Of a stretch of DNA of 64,000 bases, positions 55,374-64,000 are shown in pieces. The notes under the pieces were generated by a model that was given only the letters and a program-made list of their open reading frames with translations, was not told the DNA's origin and ran no database searches. The stretch is taken from contig JADJCR010000003.1 of NCBI GenBank assembly GCA_016703125.1, forward strand, positions 186,001 through 250,000. Reading direction: 5' to 3'. This DNA comes from Micrococcales bacterium (lineage in GTDB: Bacteria > Actinomycetota > Actinomycetes > S36-B12 > UBA10799). The position numbers were made by a program, and so were the translations under genes. Position 1 is the stretch's first letter. Every line of letters starts with the position of its first letter.

Positions 55374-57361
55374 ATGGCTTCCATGGCTTCGATCGCCATG
55401 TCCTACCAGCCAGGTCTGCTGCCCCGCAGTGTCGGTGACCAAGCGATCCTCACGGGTCTGACCAGCGCCGTGAACTACGGTCTGGTGGCCGTGACCGGGT
55501 CGGCGGTGGAGGGTGTGGCCACTGCGCTGGTGGGCCGCGAGCGCATGCAGCGACCCGGTGTGGCGGCCACGACCCACGGGGTCGCGCACGCCACCGTCGC
55601 TGCCACCAGCGTCGCCGTGCGCCGCATGCTCCCTCCCCGCGACGGTGAGCCGTTGCGGCGTGCCACGTTGCGCAGCGCGGGTTGGGTGGGGGCCGTGACC
55701 GGGGTCACCGGCCTGATCGCCTCCGGCATCCTCGGCATCGGGGAAGTCATGGAAGCGCGCACCGGGCGCAGCTACCGCCGGTTCGTCGGTCCGGGGACAC
55801 TGGCTGTCGCCACCGCCACCGCGGTCGCCCTGACCGCACGGACCCGCCGTGACGCCAAGCGCGACCTGCTGCCGCCGCCCGTGGACCCCTTGCCGCTGTC
55901 GGAGCAGGCCGTGGCCTTCGAAGAGCGCCAGGTCGCCAAGTACGAGAAGGTCCCGGCGTTGACCCGTTCGCTGCTGTTCGGGGCGGGGGTGAGCGCAGGC
56001 CTACAGGGGGCCGCCTTCGCCGAGTCGCTGGCTGCCGAGGGCATCGCTGCCGGCGTGCGCAAAGCCGCACCCTCCATGGCGCCGTTCGCCAACTGGCTGG
56101 GGCACACAGTCACGCTTGGCGCGGTCGGGGTCGCCGTCGTGTCGGGGCTCGAATACGTGAACCGGCAAGCCGACGCCGGTGGCGCGGCCATCGAGGCCGC
56201 CTACAACAAACAGCCCACCATGCTCACGGTCTCCGGCGGCCCCGGCTCCCAGATCCCGTTCGACACCCTCAGCCGGGAGGGCCGGCGGATCGTCAACATG
56301 GCGCTTCCCGCCCACGAGATCGCCGAGGTGACCGGCAAGCCCGCCATCGACCCGATCCGTGCCTTCGCCGGGATCGCCACCGCCGAAATGGTCGATGAGC
56401 GCGTCGATGTGCTCATGCGCGAACTCGAGGATATGGGCGCGTTCGAGCGCAAGGTCCTGTGCTTCTGTTCGCCCACGGGGACCGGCTACCTGAACTACGT
56501 GATGATGGAGACGCTGGAGTACCTCACCGGCGGTGACTGTGCGACGTTCGCGCTGCAGTACTCGCTGCGCCCCTCGTTCATCTCCCTGGACCGGGTCGCG
56601 ATGGGCCGGGAGCAGAACCGGGCGATGCTGCATGCACTCACCTGGCGGCTGCGGGCGATTGCGCCGGACAAGCGCCCGAAGTTCGTGGTCTTCGGGGAGT
56701 CGTTGGGTGCGCACACCATGCAGGACGCTTTCCTGCACGAGGGCATCAACGGATTCGCGCGGGCCGGGGTGGACCGGGCGCTGTTTATCGGCACCCCCGC
56801 CGCCAGCGGCTGGGCGAAGCGCTGGCGGGAGGACAAGGAGAAGACCGACCCGCAGGGCCGGGTCGTCGAGGTGGCAGGTTTCGAGGAGTACCTCGCACTG
56901 CCGCAGGAACAGCGCGAAGGGGTCGACGTCTTCCTGGTCAGCCACCATGAGGACCCGATCGTGAAGTTCGAGCCGGAACTGGCGGTGCGGGTGCCCCGCT
57001 GGTTGCGGCCACCGCGCGAGGACGGCGTGCCCCGCGGCATGCGCTGGCGGCCCGTCGGCACGTTCCTGAACGTCGGCGTGGACCTCAAGAACAGCACGGA
57101 TGTCGTGCCGGGGGTGTTCGTGGCTCGTGGCCATGACTACCGGGCCGATCTGGCGCGTTTCACCGCCCTGGCGTTCGACCTGTCAGCCGAGGAACAGACC
57201 CTGTTGCGTGTGGAACGGGCCTTCGTGCCCGCGAACTGGAATGGGCCACCGACCGGGTCCAGGCCGAACAGTTGCAGCGGGCGTCCGAGGCGTTGCAGCG
57301 ACAGTTGAGCCAGTGGGGGATCTCCGACCTGTCGGGGTCGATCACGGCGCCGATCGCATAG
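55374..57361 (+). CDS. Alpha/beta-hydrolase family membrane protein (one frame break)
   Basis: About 663 aa after repair. The N-half has several hydrophobic segments (AVNYGLVAVTGSAVEGVATALV, AGWVGAVTGVTGLIASGIL, LAVATATAVALTA, HTVTLGAVGVAVVSG) as in the Abhydrolase_9 N-terminal domain. The C-half (from about 285) has FCSPTGTGYLNYV, VFGESLGAHTMQDAF (nucleophile Ser in GESLG), DRALFIGTPAAS and SHHEDPIVKF, the Abhydrolase_9 family. A C is missing at 57228-57230: CCCC gives FVPRELEWATDRVQ and an amphipathic end to 57361. Start ATG 55374; GTG 55365 is also possible. Possible lipid or ester hydrolase. Confidence 0.75.
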
Positions 57362-57365
57362 TCCG

Positions 57366-58067
57366 GTGACCCTCGATCTTGTAGTCCTCGGGCTGCTGAT
57401 CATCGTCAACATCCTCAACCACTCGCCGTACATCGCACAGCGCTGGTACGTGCCCACGGGCATCGTGGGCAGCGCCCTCATCGTGTGGATCGGGTACCGC
57501 GCCGGTGTGACGCTGGCCGACATCGGCCTCGGCCCGGACAGTTGGATCCGCGGGCTCATCTGGTCGGCCGGGTGCATCGGCGCCGTGACCGCGGTCTACG
57601 TCATCGGGGGGTCGATGACGTTCACCCGGCGGTTCCTGGCCGACGACCGCGCCGTGCTGGGCCCGCGCACGCTGCTGTACAAGACCCTGGTCAATGTCCC
57701 GCTGGGCACCGTGTTGTTCGAGGAGTTGGCCTTCCGCGGCGTGGGCCTGGCGCTGCTGTCCGACTGGTTCCCGACGTGGCAGGCCGTCTTGGTCTCGAGC
57801 CTGCTGTTCGGCTTCTGGCACATCATGCCGAGCCTGGTCATGCACGACGCGAACGCCGCGGTGGGCGACCTGCTCGGCCAGGGGGTCTGGGGGCGGATCC
57901 AGTCGGTGGTGTTCACGGTGCTGGGAACGGCCGTGGCGGGGGTGGTGTTCTGCGCGCTGCGGATCTACAGCGACTCCCTGATGCCGCCCATGGCGCTGCA
58001 CTGGGCGATCAACGGCCTGGGGTTCATCGCCGCCTCGTGGGTGCACCGGCGGGCCGGCCGGATCTGA
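57366..58067 (+). CDS. CPBP-family intramembrane protease-like protein
   Basis: 233-aa protein with six or seven membrane helices. EELAFRG (motif 1, Glu-Glu and Arg), FGFWHI (motif 2, His) and HWAIN (motif 3) are the CAAX-protease/CPBP signature, so a metal-dependent intramembrane protease or a related binding protein. GTG 57366 follows the hydrolase gene by 4 bp, suggesting a joint transcript. Substrate unknown. Confidence 0.82.
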   Translation: MTLDLVVLGLLIIVNILNHSPYIAQRWYVPTGIVGSALIVWIGYRAGVTLADIGLGPDSWIRGLIWSAGCIGAVTAVYVIGGSMTFTRRFLADDRAVLGPRTLLYKTLVNVPLGTVLFEELAFRGVGLALLSDWFPTWQAVLVSSLLFGFWHIMPSLVMHDANAAVGDLLGQGVWGRIQSVVFTVLGTAVAGVVFCALRIYSDSLMPPMALHWAINGLGFIAASWVHRRAGRI

Positions 58068-58159
58068 TCGGGCCGCGCGACGACCGACCCGCACACCTGT
58101 CGCAATAGCCGGGCGCCTGCGGGGAACCGGCCACGCGGCCGGCGACCCGGACGTATCCT

Positions 58160-59421
58160 GTGGCGGTGACGTTCGAGGTGGTGGGCGGGAACCGCCTTTC
58201 GGGTACCGTCCGGGTCCCCGGGGCCAAGAACAGCATCCTCAAACTGATGGCCGGGGCGTTGCTGGCCGAGGGCACGACCACGCTCACCGAGGTCCCGGCC
58301 ATCCTCGATGTGACGATCATGGCGGAGTTGCTGCGCAGGCTCGGGTGCCAGGTGCAGCACGAACCCGCCGCCGGCACCCTCGTGATCGACGTCCCGGAGC
58401 GGCCGGGGCATCAAGCCGACTACGACCTCGTGCGCCAGATGCGCGCCTCGATCTGCGTGCTGGGTCCCCTCGTGGCCCGGGTGGGGGAGGCCGACGTGGC
58501 ACTGCCCGGCGGTGATGCCATCGGCTCGCGGGGTCTGGACATGCACGTCAACGGCCTGACCCGCCTCGGTGCGGAGGTCACCAGCGAGCACGGGTTCCTC
58601 ATCGCCAGGGCCGGGCAACTGCACGGTGCCTCGATCTGGCTGGACTTCCCGAGTGTGGGTGCCACCGAGAATTTGCTCATGGCTGCCGTCCTCGCGAAGG
58701 GGGCCACCGTCATCGACAACGCCGCGCGCGAACCGGAGATCGTGGACATCTGCCAGATGCTCGTCGAGATGGGGGCCCGCATCGATGGGGTCGGCTCCTC
58801 CACGCTGGAGATCGAGGGTGTGGACGCACTGGAACCGGTGACCCACCGGACCGTCCCGGACCGGATCGTGGCCGGGACCTGGGCCGTGGCCGCGGTCATG
58901 ACGCAGGGCGACATCACCGTCGACCAGGGCGTCAGCAAGCATCTCGAGATCGCGCTGGACAAACTCGTGTCTGCCGGTGCCATGGTGGAACTCGTGCCGG
59001 CGGGGTTCCGGGTCAGCATGGACCGGCGGCCGAAAGCCGTGGACGTCGTCACGTTGCCGTACCCGGGTTTCGCCACCGATCTGCAGCCGCAGTTCATCGC
59101 GCTCAACGCCATCTCGGAAGGCGCGGCCATGGTGACCGAGAACCTGTTCGAGGCACGGTTCCGGTTCGTCCACGAACTCACCCGTCTGGGCGCCGACGTC
59201 CACACCGACGGCCACCATGCGCTGGTCCGCGGCCGCGCCCGACTATCAGGGGCGCTGGTCGAGGCCACCGACGTGCGAGCGGGGCCGGCCTGGTCCTCGC
59301 CGGTCTGGTGGCAGACGGTGTGACCACCGTCCACGAGGTGCATCACATCGACAGGGGTTACGCGGGTTTCGTCGAGAGCCTGCAGGGGCTCGGAGCGAAG
59401 ATCACACGCCTCCCCGGCTGA
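58160..59421 (+). CDS. murA: UDP-GlcNAc enolpyruvyl transferase MurA (one frame break)
   Basis: First committed enzyme of peptidoglycan synthesis; about 420 aa after repair. Seen: VPGAKNSILK (K23 contact), a MRASICVLGPLVARVG block, and ALPGGDAIGSRGLDMH, where D119 sits at the position of E. coli C115. As in M. tuberculosis, this Asp prevents fosfomycin alkylation. The G run at 59281-59284 lacks a base; with it the end reads AGAGLVLAGLVADGVTTVHEVHHIDRGY-type sequence to 59421. GTG 58160 or GTG 58166; TATCCT at 58154-58159 is a possible -10 box. Overlaps the convergent small gene by 20 bp. Confidence 0.94.
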
Positions 59422-59731
59422 GCACCTCGAGGGCACGGTCCCGGTCGGCTTCCCACACCATGAGCCGCGGCCCGTCGGTGGTCCGCACAAGGTTGACCCG
59501 GACACCGCTGTCGACCAGTAGGCGGCGCTGCATCTCGGCACGGACGTAGTCCTCGGCGCCCGCGACCGGCACCATGAGTCCGTATTCGTCCGAACCGCCG
59601 GCCTGCGGATCGCGGGCCACCAGCGAGCCGCCCCCTGAGAACGCCCACCGCAGCAGCAACACGATCACGGCCATGATCACCAAGGCGACCAGCGGGCCGA
59701 ACAGGAACGAGTATGTGGACCAAGCCGGCAC
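59402..59731 (-). CDS. Small membrane-anchored DUF2007-like protein
   Basis: 109-aa protein. One N-terminal membrane helix (LFGPLVALVIMAVIVLLLRWAF), a short Gly/Ser linker, then a soluble domain with LVARDPQAGGSDEYGLMVPVAGAEDYVRAEMQRRLLVDSGVRVNL, resembling the putative signal-transducing/prevent-host-death-like DUF2007 fold. The C-domain probably faces the cytoplasm. Convergent with murA. Function unknown. Confidence 0.55.
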   Translation of the reverse strand: MPAWSTYSFLFGPLVALVIMAVIVLLLRWAFSGGGSLVARDPQAGGSDEYGLMVPVAGAEDYVRAEMQRRLLVDSGVRVNLVRTTDGPRLMVWEADRDRALEVLSRGGV

Positions 59732-59777
59732 GAGACCATTGTGCGCCCCTCCGGGCGGAGCCGCATCTGAGCGCGGT

Positions 59778-59783
59778 TAGCCT
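59778..59783 (+). promoter_or_regulatory. Possible -10 box of the 3-hydroxybutyryl-CoA dehydrogenase gene, leaderless
   Basis: TAGCCT ends 6 nt before the ATG at 59790, without a Shine-Dalgarno sequence. Confidence 0.35.
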
Positions 59784-59789
59784 CGGAAC

Positions 59790-60635
59790 ATGAGAATCGC
59801 GGTGGTGGGGGCCGGCCTGATGGGCGGCGGGATTGCACAGGTTTCGGCAGTGGCGGGTCACGACGTGATCCTGCAGGACATGAGCGGGGAGTCGGTCGCA
59901 CGGGGACGCGACGCCATCGCCGCGTCCCTGGAGAAGTTCGCAGACAAGGGCCGGATCACCGGCGAGCAGGCGCAGGCCGCGCTCGAACGGATCACCACTG
60001 TCACCGATCTCGATGCGGTCGGTGAGGCCGACATCGTGGTGGAGGCGGTTTTCGAGAAGTTCGAGGTCAAGGCCGAGGTGTTCCGCCGGCTCGATGCCGT
60101 CTGCAGCGACGGCACGCTCCTGGCGACCAACACCTCGGCGATCCCGATCACGTCCATCGCGGCGGTGACCAGCCGACCGGAGCAGGTCGTGGGCACGCAC
60201 TTCTTCTCGCCGGTCCCGCTGATGAAGCTGTGCGAGCTCGTGCGCGGGTACAAGACCAGCGACGAGGCCATGGCGCGCGCACGGGAGTTCGCCGAGGGGG
60301 TCGGCAAGACCGTCGTGGTCGTGAACCGCGACGTCGCAGGTTTTGTCACCACGCGTCTGATCACGGCATTGGCGATGGAGGCGATCGCCCTCGTGGAGTC
60401 CGGTGTGGCCAGCGCCGAGGACGTGGACACCGCCTGCCGACTCGGTTTCGGGCACGCCATGGGTCCCCTGGAGACAGCCGACATGACCGGCGTGGACATC
60501 ATCTTCAACGCCACGTCGAACATCTACGCCGACAGTCAGGACGAGAAGTTCAGCCCCCCGGAGGTGCTGCGCCGCATGGTGACCGCAGGGGACCTGGGGC
60601 GCAAATCGGGCAAGGGCTTCTACGACTACTCGTGA
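59790..60635 (+). CDS. 3-hydroxybutyryl-CoA dehydrogenase
   Basis: 281-aa NAD(P)-dependent enzyme. Seen: the Rossmann loop GAGLMGGGIAQ, NTSAIPITSIA, GTHFFSPVPLMKLCELV (catalytic His region), VVNRDVAGFVTTRLI, and the dimerisation domain LGFGHAMGPLETADMTGVD with KSGKGFYDY at the end. It oxidises 3-hydroxybutyryl-CoA to acetoacetyl-CoA in fatty acid or PHB metabolism. The stop overlaps the next gene. Confidence 0.93.
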   Translation: MRIAVVGAGLMGGGIAQVSAVAGHDVILQDMSGESVARGRDAIAASLEKFADKGRITGEQAQAALERITTVTDLDAVGEADIVVEAVFEKFEVKAEVFRRLDAVCSDGTLLATNTSAIPITSIAAVTSRPEQVVGTHFFSPVPLMKLCELVRGYKTSDEAMARAREFAEGVGKTVVVVNRDVAGFVTTRLITALAMEAIALVESGVASAEDVDTACRLGFGHAMGPLETADMTGVDIIFNATSNIYADSQDEKFSPPEVLRRMVTAGDLGRKSGKGFYDYS

Positions 60636-61069
60636 TCTCCCGCCTCGCCGGCGTCGTCTCCGGCACGCTCACGCTCTTGGCCGTGGTCGCCGCCACCACA
60701 GCCAAGGGCTACCTGAGCACGATCGGGGAGTTCTGCTTCGTGGTGGCCGTGTCCGCCGTCGCCATGTTCGTCGCGCACTTCTGGTCGCACCTACTGGCGA
60801 TCCGCCTGACCAAAGGTGTCGACCGCCGCGCCATCCTGCACGAGGCGGTGAGCAGTTCGGCCAGGCTCGTGCCGGCGGTTGTGCTCCTCGTCGTCGCTCC
60901 GCTCGCATACCTCGTCGCAGGGTCCATGGAGGTCGCGGTGACCGCGGCCATGGTGGCCCTCACCGTGGCCCTGTTCGCCTACACCTGGTTGGGGACCCGC
61001 GCCTTCATGTGGTCGTTGGGTACGGCAGCGGTCGGGCTTCTCATGACGGTGTTCAAGGTCGTGGTCTGA
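60632..61069 (+). CDS. Small integral membrane protein
   Basis: 145-aa protein with four hydrophobic segments and short loops (LLAVVAATTAKGYLSTIGEF, VAVSAVAMFVAHFWSHLLAI, LVPAVVLLVVAPLAYLVA, ALFAYTWLGTRAFMWSLG). FWSHLLAIRL and conserved His residues could matter, but I do not recognise the family. GTG 60632 overlaps the previous stop, and its own stop overlaps nucS (TGATG), so it is co-translated with nucS. Confidence 0.6.
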   Translation: MISRLAGVVSGTLTLLAVVAATTAKGYLSTIGEFCFVVAVSAVAMFVAHFWSHLLAIRLTKGVDRRAILHEAVSSSARLVPAVVLLVVAPLAYLVAGSMEVAVTAAMVALTVALFAYTWLGTRAFMWSLGTAAVGLLMTVFKVVV

Positions 61070-61740
61070 TGCGACTGGTGGTGGCCGAGTGCCAGGTCGA
61101 CTACGTCGGCCGGCTCTCCGCGCATCTGCCGATGGCGCGCAGGCTCCTGCTGATCAAGGCCGACGGGTCCGTGTCGGTGCACGCCGACGACCGCGCGTAC
61201 AAGCCGCTGAACTGGATGAGCCCGCCTTGCGCGCTTGCCGAAGTCGCCGACGACGAGCACACGGTGTGGGAGGTGACCAACAAGGCGGGGGAGCGGTTGA
61301 TCATCCGGATCGCCGAGATCGAGCACGAGTGGTCCGGCACCCTGGGCCAGGACCCGGGTCTGGTCAAGGACGGGGTCGAGGCGCACCTGCAGGAGTTGCT
61401 GGCCGAGCAGGTCCATGCGTTCGGCGACGGCTGGACACTCGTGCGCCGCGAGTACCCGACGGCCATCGGCCCGGTGGATCTGCTGTGCCGGGATGCCGGT
61501 GGGGCCGCTGTCGCCGTCGAGGTGAAACGTCGTGGGGACATCGATGGTGTGGAGCAACTGACCCGCTACCTGGACCTGCTCAACCGCGACCCCCTGCTGG
61601 CCCCGGTCGCCGGGGTGTTCGCCGCGCAGGAGATCAAACCGCAGGCCCGCACCTTGGCTCTCGACCGCGGGATCCGGTGTGTCGTGGTGGACTACGACGC
61701 CCTGCGCGGCTACGACGACGAGGAGTCGAGGCTGTTCTGA
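61069..61740 (+). CDS. nucS: Mismatch-specific endonuclease NucS (EndoMS)
   Basis: 223-aa nuclease that makes double-strand cuts at mismatches in actinobacteria that lack MutS/MutL. Seen: VAECQVDYVGRLSAHLP, NWMSPPC, and the C-terminal RecB-like core YPTAIGPVDLLC (Asp) with AVEVKRRGDIDGVEQLTRYLDLL (Glu and Lys). The protein ends SRLF, close to the LxLF tail used by such enzymes to bind the sliding clamp. ATG 61069 overlaps the previous stop. Confidence 0.95.
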   Translation: MRLVVAECQVDYVGRLSAHLPMARRLLLIKADGSVSVHADDRAYKPLNWMSPPCALAEVADDEHTVWEVTNKAGERLIIRIAEIEHEWSGTLGQDPGLVKDGVEAHLQELLAEQVHAFGDGWTLVRREYPTAIGPVDLLCRDAGGAAVAVEVKRRGDIDGVEQLTRYLDLLNRDPLLAPVAGVFAAQEIKPQARTLALDRGIRCVVVDYDALRGYDDEESRLF

Positions 61741-61746
61741 GCCGGA

Positions 61747-62601
61747 TCAGTCGGCGGTGAGGTCGAGCGCCCAGTGGGTGAAGGAGCGTTCGACGGTCAT
61801 GCCCATCCCGGTGTAGACGTCGAGGGCGCCGGTGTTGGAATCCGTGGACAGGCGCACATGGGGGTAACCGGAGCGCACCGCCCGGGAGCGGGCGGCGGCG
61901 ATCAGGGCGCGGGCGTACCCGCGGCGCCGGTGGGTGGCGGCCACGGCCAGTTTGTCGACCCAGATCTCCTCGGACTCGATGAAGAACGCCGCTGCCACGG
62001 GCCGCCCGGCGTCGCGGATCACGACCAGGTCCTCGGGCTGGAACCCCAGGCGGTCGACCGTCGAAGTGCGCCAGCGCTGTGGCGGTACGGGCAAGCGGTC
62101 CGGATGCTCGGCGAAGGCCGTCTCGATCAGGGCCAGCACCTCGTCGTATTCCTCGGGTGCCGCGGGCGCGGCGGGACTGTCGATCGCGGCCGCCGGCGTG
62201 GCGAGGATCCATGACGTGTAGCGGGGCGTGTATCCGTGGGCGGCGAACCACTCGGCGACGTCGGTGCGGACATCGTCGATCGTCTGTCCGATGCGATCGG
62301 CACCCAGCGCCCCCGCACGCCACTGTGACCACCGCAACAACCACTGGCCGATCCCCTGACCACGGGCATCGGGGTGGACGTCAGCCCACCGCTTGCGGTT
62401 GTCCCAGAGCAGGCCCCAGCCGACGATCCGGCCGGCCTGTACGACGACCACGGCGTCGCGCTCCCGGTCGATATGGACGAGGTCGCCGACAAGATCAGCA
62501 GCCTCGAACATCACCTCACCGGAATCGGCGAGTTCGCAGGCGTTGACCAGGGAGACCACCTCGGGGACGTCCCGGTCGCCCAACGGGCGTGCGTGCCACA
62601 C
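61747..62601 (-). CDS. Two-domain GNAT acetyltransferase-like protein
   Basis: 284-aa protein with two GNAT folds. Domain 1 (1-135) has DVHPDARGQGIGQWLL, the acetyl-CoA loop. Domain 2 (150-284) has AVAATHRRRGYARALI followed by LSTDSNTGALDVYTGMGM, with Asn-x-x-Ala and Tyr as in active enzymes. The layout resembles MshD-type (mycothiol synthase) and related tandem-GNAT proteins, but the resemblance is only general. GTG 62601 start; divergent from the dehydrogenase gene at 62643. Confidence 0.75.
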   Translation of the reverse strand: MWHARPLGDRDVPEVVSLVNACELADSGEVMFEAADLVGDLVHIDRERDAVVVVQAGRIVGWGLLWDNRKRWADVHPDARGQGIGQWLLRWSQWRAGALGADRIGQTIDDVRTDVAEWFAAHGYTPRYTSWILATPAAAIDSPAAPAAPEEYDEVLALIETAFAEHPDRLPVPPQRWRTSTVDRLGFQPEDLVVIRDAGRPVAAAFFIESEEIWVDKLAVAATHRRRGYARALIAAARSRAVRSGYPHVRLSTDSNTGALDVYTGMGMTVERSFTHWALDLTAD

Positions 62602-62642
62602 CCACCTATTGTCCCTGATGGGCCCTTTGCCAGACTTGGGGC

Positions 62643-64000
62643 ATGGCAGACAAAACGGTGGCAGTCGTCGGAGTGGGCACGGTCGGATCGCAGGTGGCTC
62701 GCATGGCCGCGGACGCGGGGTGGACCGTCATCGGGATCGAGAAGGATGCTGACAGCGCCAAGGCCGCCAGTGAACGCTCGGGCCTCGAGGTCGGGACCTC
62801 ACTGGCCGACGCCGCCGGTGCGGCGATCCTCATCGAATGCCTGCCCGAGAAGAAGGGCGTCAAGCACGCGGTCATCGCTGAGGTGGGCGCGCTGGCGGCC
62901 GATGATGCTGTGCTCGTCACCACGGCCACTGCACTGTCCGTCACGGACCTGGCTTTGAGTTCAGGAAGGCCCAACCGCGTGCTGGGGCTGTCCCTGCCGC
63001 ACGACCCCCAGCGCACCCACGTGGAACTGGTGAGGCCGGACTTCGCCGACGGCGACGCCGTGGACGCGTTGCAGGCCTTCCTCGCCGACGTGGGCCGGGA
63101 GGCCACGGTTGTTCGTTCCAAGCCCGGCTACATCGCTGATGGTCTGCTCTTCGGCTACCTCAACCACGCCGTGACCATGTACGAGAGCGGGTACGCCAGC
63201 CGCGACGACATCGACGCCGCCATGCGCTTCGGCTGTGGCTACCCCGTAGGGGCCGTTGGCGCTGCTGGACAAGATCGGCATCGACACCGCCTACGACGTG
63301 CTCGACGCGCTGTACTCCAGCACCGGACGCCGCCTGCATGCCCCGGCCCCGATCCTCAAGCAGATGCTCGCAGCGGGACGCACCGGGGAGCAGGCAGGCA
63401 TCGGGTTCTACGACCACTCCGGGGCTGCAGGCGAGGCAGGCGGCGACGCCGCCACGGCCGAGGTGCGACCAGTGGCCAGCGTCGGTGTCGTGGGCACCGG
63501 CACCATGGCCTCCGGCATTGTCGAGGTCTTCGCGAAGAACGGTTACGACGTGGTCTTCGTGGCCCGCAGCGACGAGAAGGTCGCGGGGGTGCGTGCCGCA
63601 GTGGAGAAGTCCCTGGGCAAGGCGGTCGCCAAGGGCAAGATGACCGAGCAGGCCCGCGATGAGGTCCTGGGCCGGATCACCGGCGCGACGGCCCGCGAGG
63701 CCCTGGCCGACGTCGACCTGGTGGTCGAGGCGATCGTCGAGGACCTCGACGTCAAACTCGAGCTGTTCCGCGACCTCGACCGCGTCTGCAAGCCCGGTGC
63801 GATCCTGGCGACCACCACATCGTCCTTGCCGGTGGTGGAGATGGCCGCAGTCACCAGCCGTCCGCAGGACGTGGTGGGCATGCACTTCTTCAACCCCGCG
63901 CCGATCATGAACTCGTGGAGGAGGTCAGCCCGGTGACCACCGGCGAGGACGTCACCGCCACGGTGGTGGAGTTGTGCGCCAAGATCGGCAAGCACCCCGT
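62643..64000 (+). CDS. Two-part 3-hydroxyacyl-CoA dehydrogenase, 3' end beyond the window (two frame breaks)
   Basis: At least 450 aa. Domain 1 has a Rossmann loop GVGTVGSQ and a FadB-like C-domain (KPGYIADGLLFGYLNHAV, CGYPVGPLALLDKIGID after repair, GFYDHSG). A second Rossmann domain starts SVGVVGTGTMASGIVEVFAKNGYDVVFV and reaches HFFNPAPIMNLVE (catalytic His). Such tandem dehydrogenases occur in actinobacteria. The G run at 63249-63252 has one G too many; a C is missing at 63912 (AACTCG for AACCTCG). Domain 1 lacks the usual MG after GxG (TVG), so only domain 2 may be catalytic. Confidence 0.85.

Overview
The window is 64 kb of high-GC chromosome from an actinomycete-type bacterium (Actinomycetota). 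The evidence is the gene content and order: a mycobacterial-type NucS mismatch endonuclease, a MurA with Asp in place of the catalytic Cys, GatCAB, a rho gene with a long polar N-terminal insert, many GTG/TTG starts, ATGA/GTGA gene overlaps, and several TANNNT boxes 6-8 nt before a start codon (leaderless transcripts). Two blocks match, from memory, the order of two separate Mycobacterium tuberculosis regions. These are iscS-mnmA-(B12-independent MetE-like)-ligA-gatC-gatA-gatB (5.1-15.9 kb) and argS-lysA-hom-thrC-thrB-rho-rpmE-prfA-prmC-sua5-rfe-atp operon-pduO-murA-nucS (27-62 kb).

Layout. 0-5 kb: an MBOAT O-acyltransferase with an SGNH partner, then glycogen phosphorylase. 5-16 kb: tRNA thiolation, DNA ligase and the amidotransferase genes, with two tandem UPF0126/TRIC-like membrane genes on the minus strand. 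16-27 kb is accessory: VanZ-like protein, SbcCD nuclease, an alkyltransferase-like protein, a small zincin, a DUF4097/DUF2089 pair behind an operator-like promoter, a PlsC acyltransferase, a membrane protein, a leucine-rich-repeat-variant protein, a glycosidase-like propeller, and a secreted basic protein flanked by 89-bp direct repeats next to tRNA-Arg(CCG). 27-46 kb: argS, the lysine/threonine pathway, an inserted sulfur-handling cluster (ArsR-rhodanese regulator, DsrE-like protein, second cysteine desulfurase), rho, a PadR/membrane-protein pair, and translation termination genes. 46-53.5 kb: the whole F1Fo ATP synthase operon. 53.5-54.7 kb: a Vsr/DUF559-type endonuclease gene flanked by 129-bp direct repeats built of palindromes. 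54.7-64 kb: cobalamin adenosyltransferase, an alpha/beta hydrolase, a CPBP protease, murA, two 3-hydroxyacyl-CoA dehydrogenases, nucS and a GNAT protein.

Fifteen frame breaks were found in otherwise intact genes, including essential ones (murA, rho, atpG, thrB, prmC, glgP). Most are a gain or loss of one base in a short G or C run, and one base restores a full-length family protein. This looks like uncorrected sequencing error rather than pseudogenes. Coordinates below span the repaired genes and each break is given.

The most interesting unexplained structure is the palindromic repeat pair around the DUF559-type nuclease (53562-54704): 129 bp each, gapless, about 86% identical, with a compensatory base change in the main stem. 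Next are the 89-bp repeats around the secreted protein gene and three promoter regions with operator-like dyads beside their likely regulators (DUF2089, ArsR-rhodanese, PadR).
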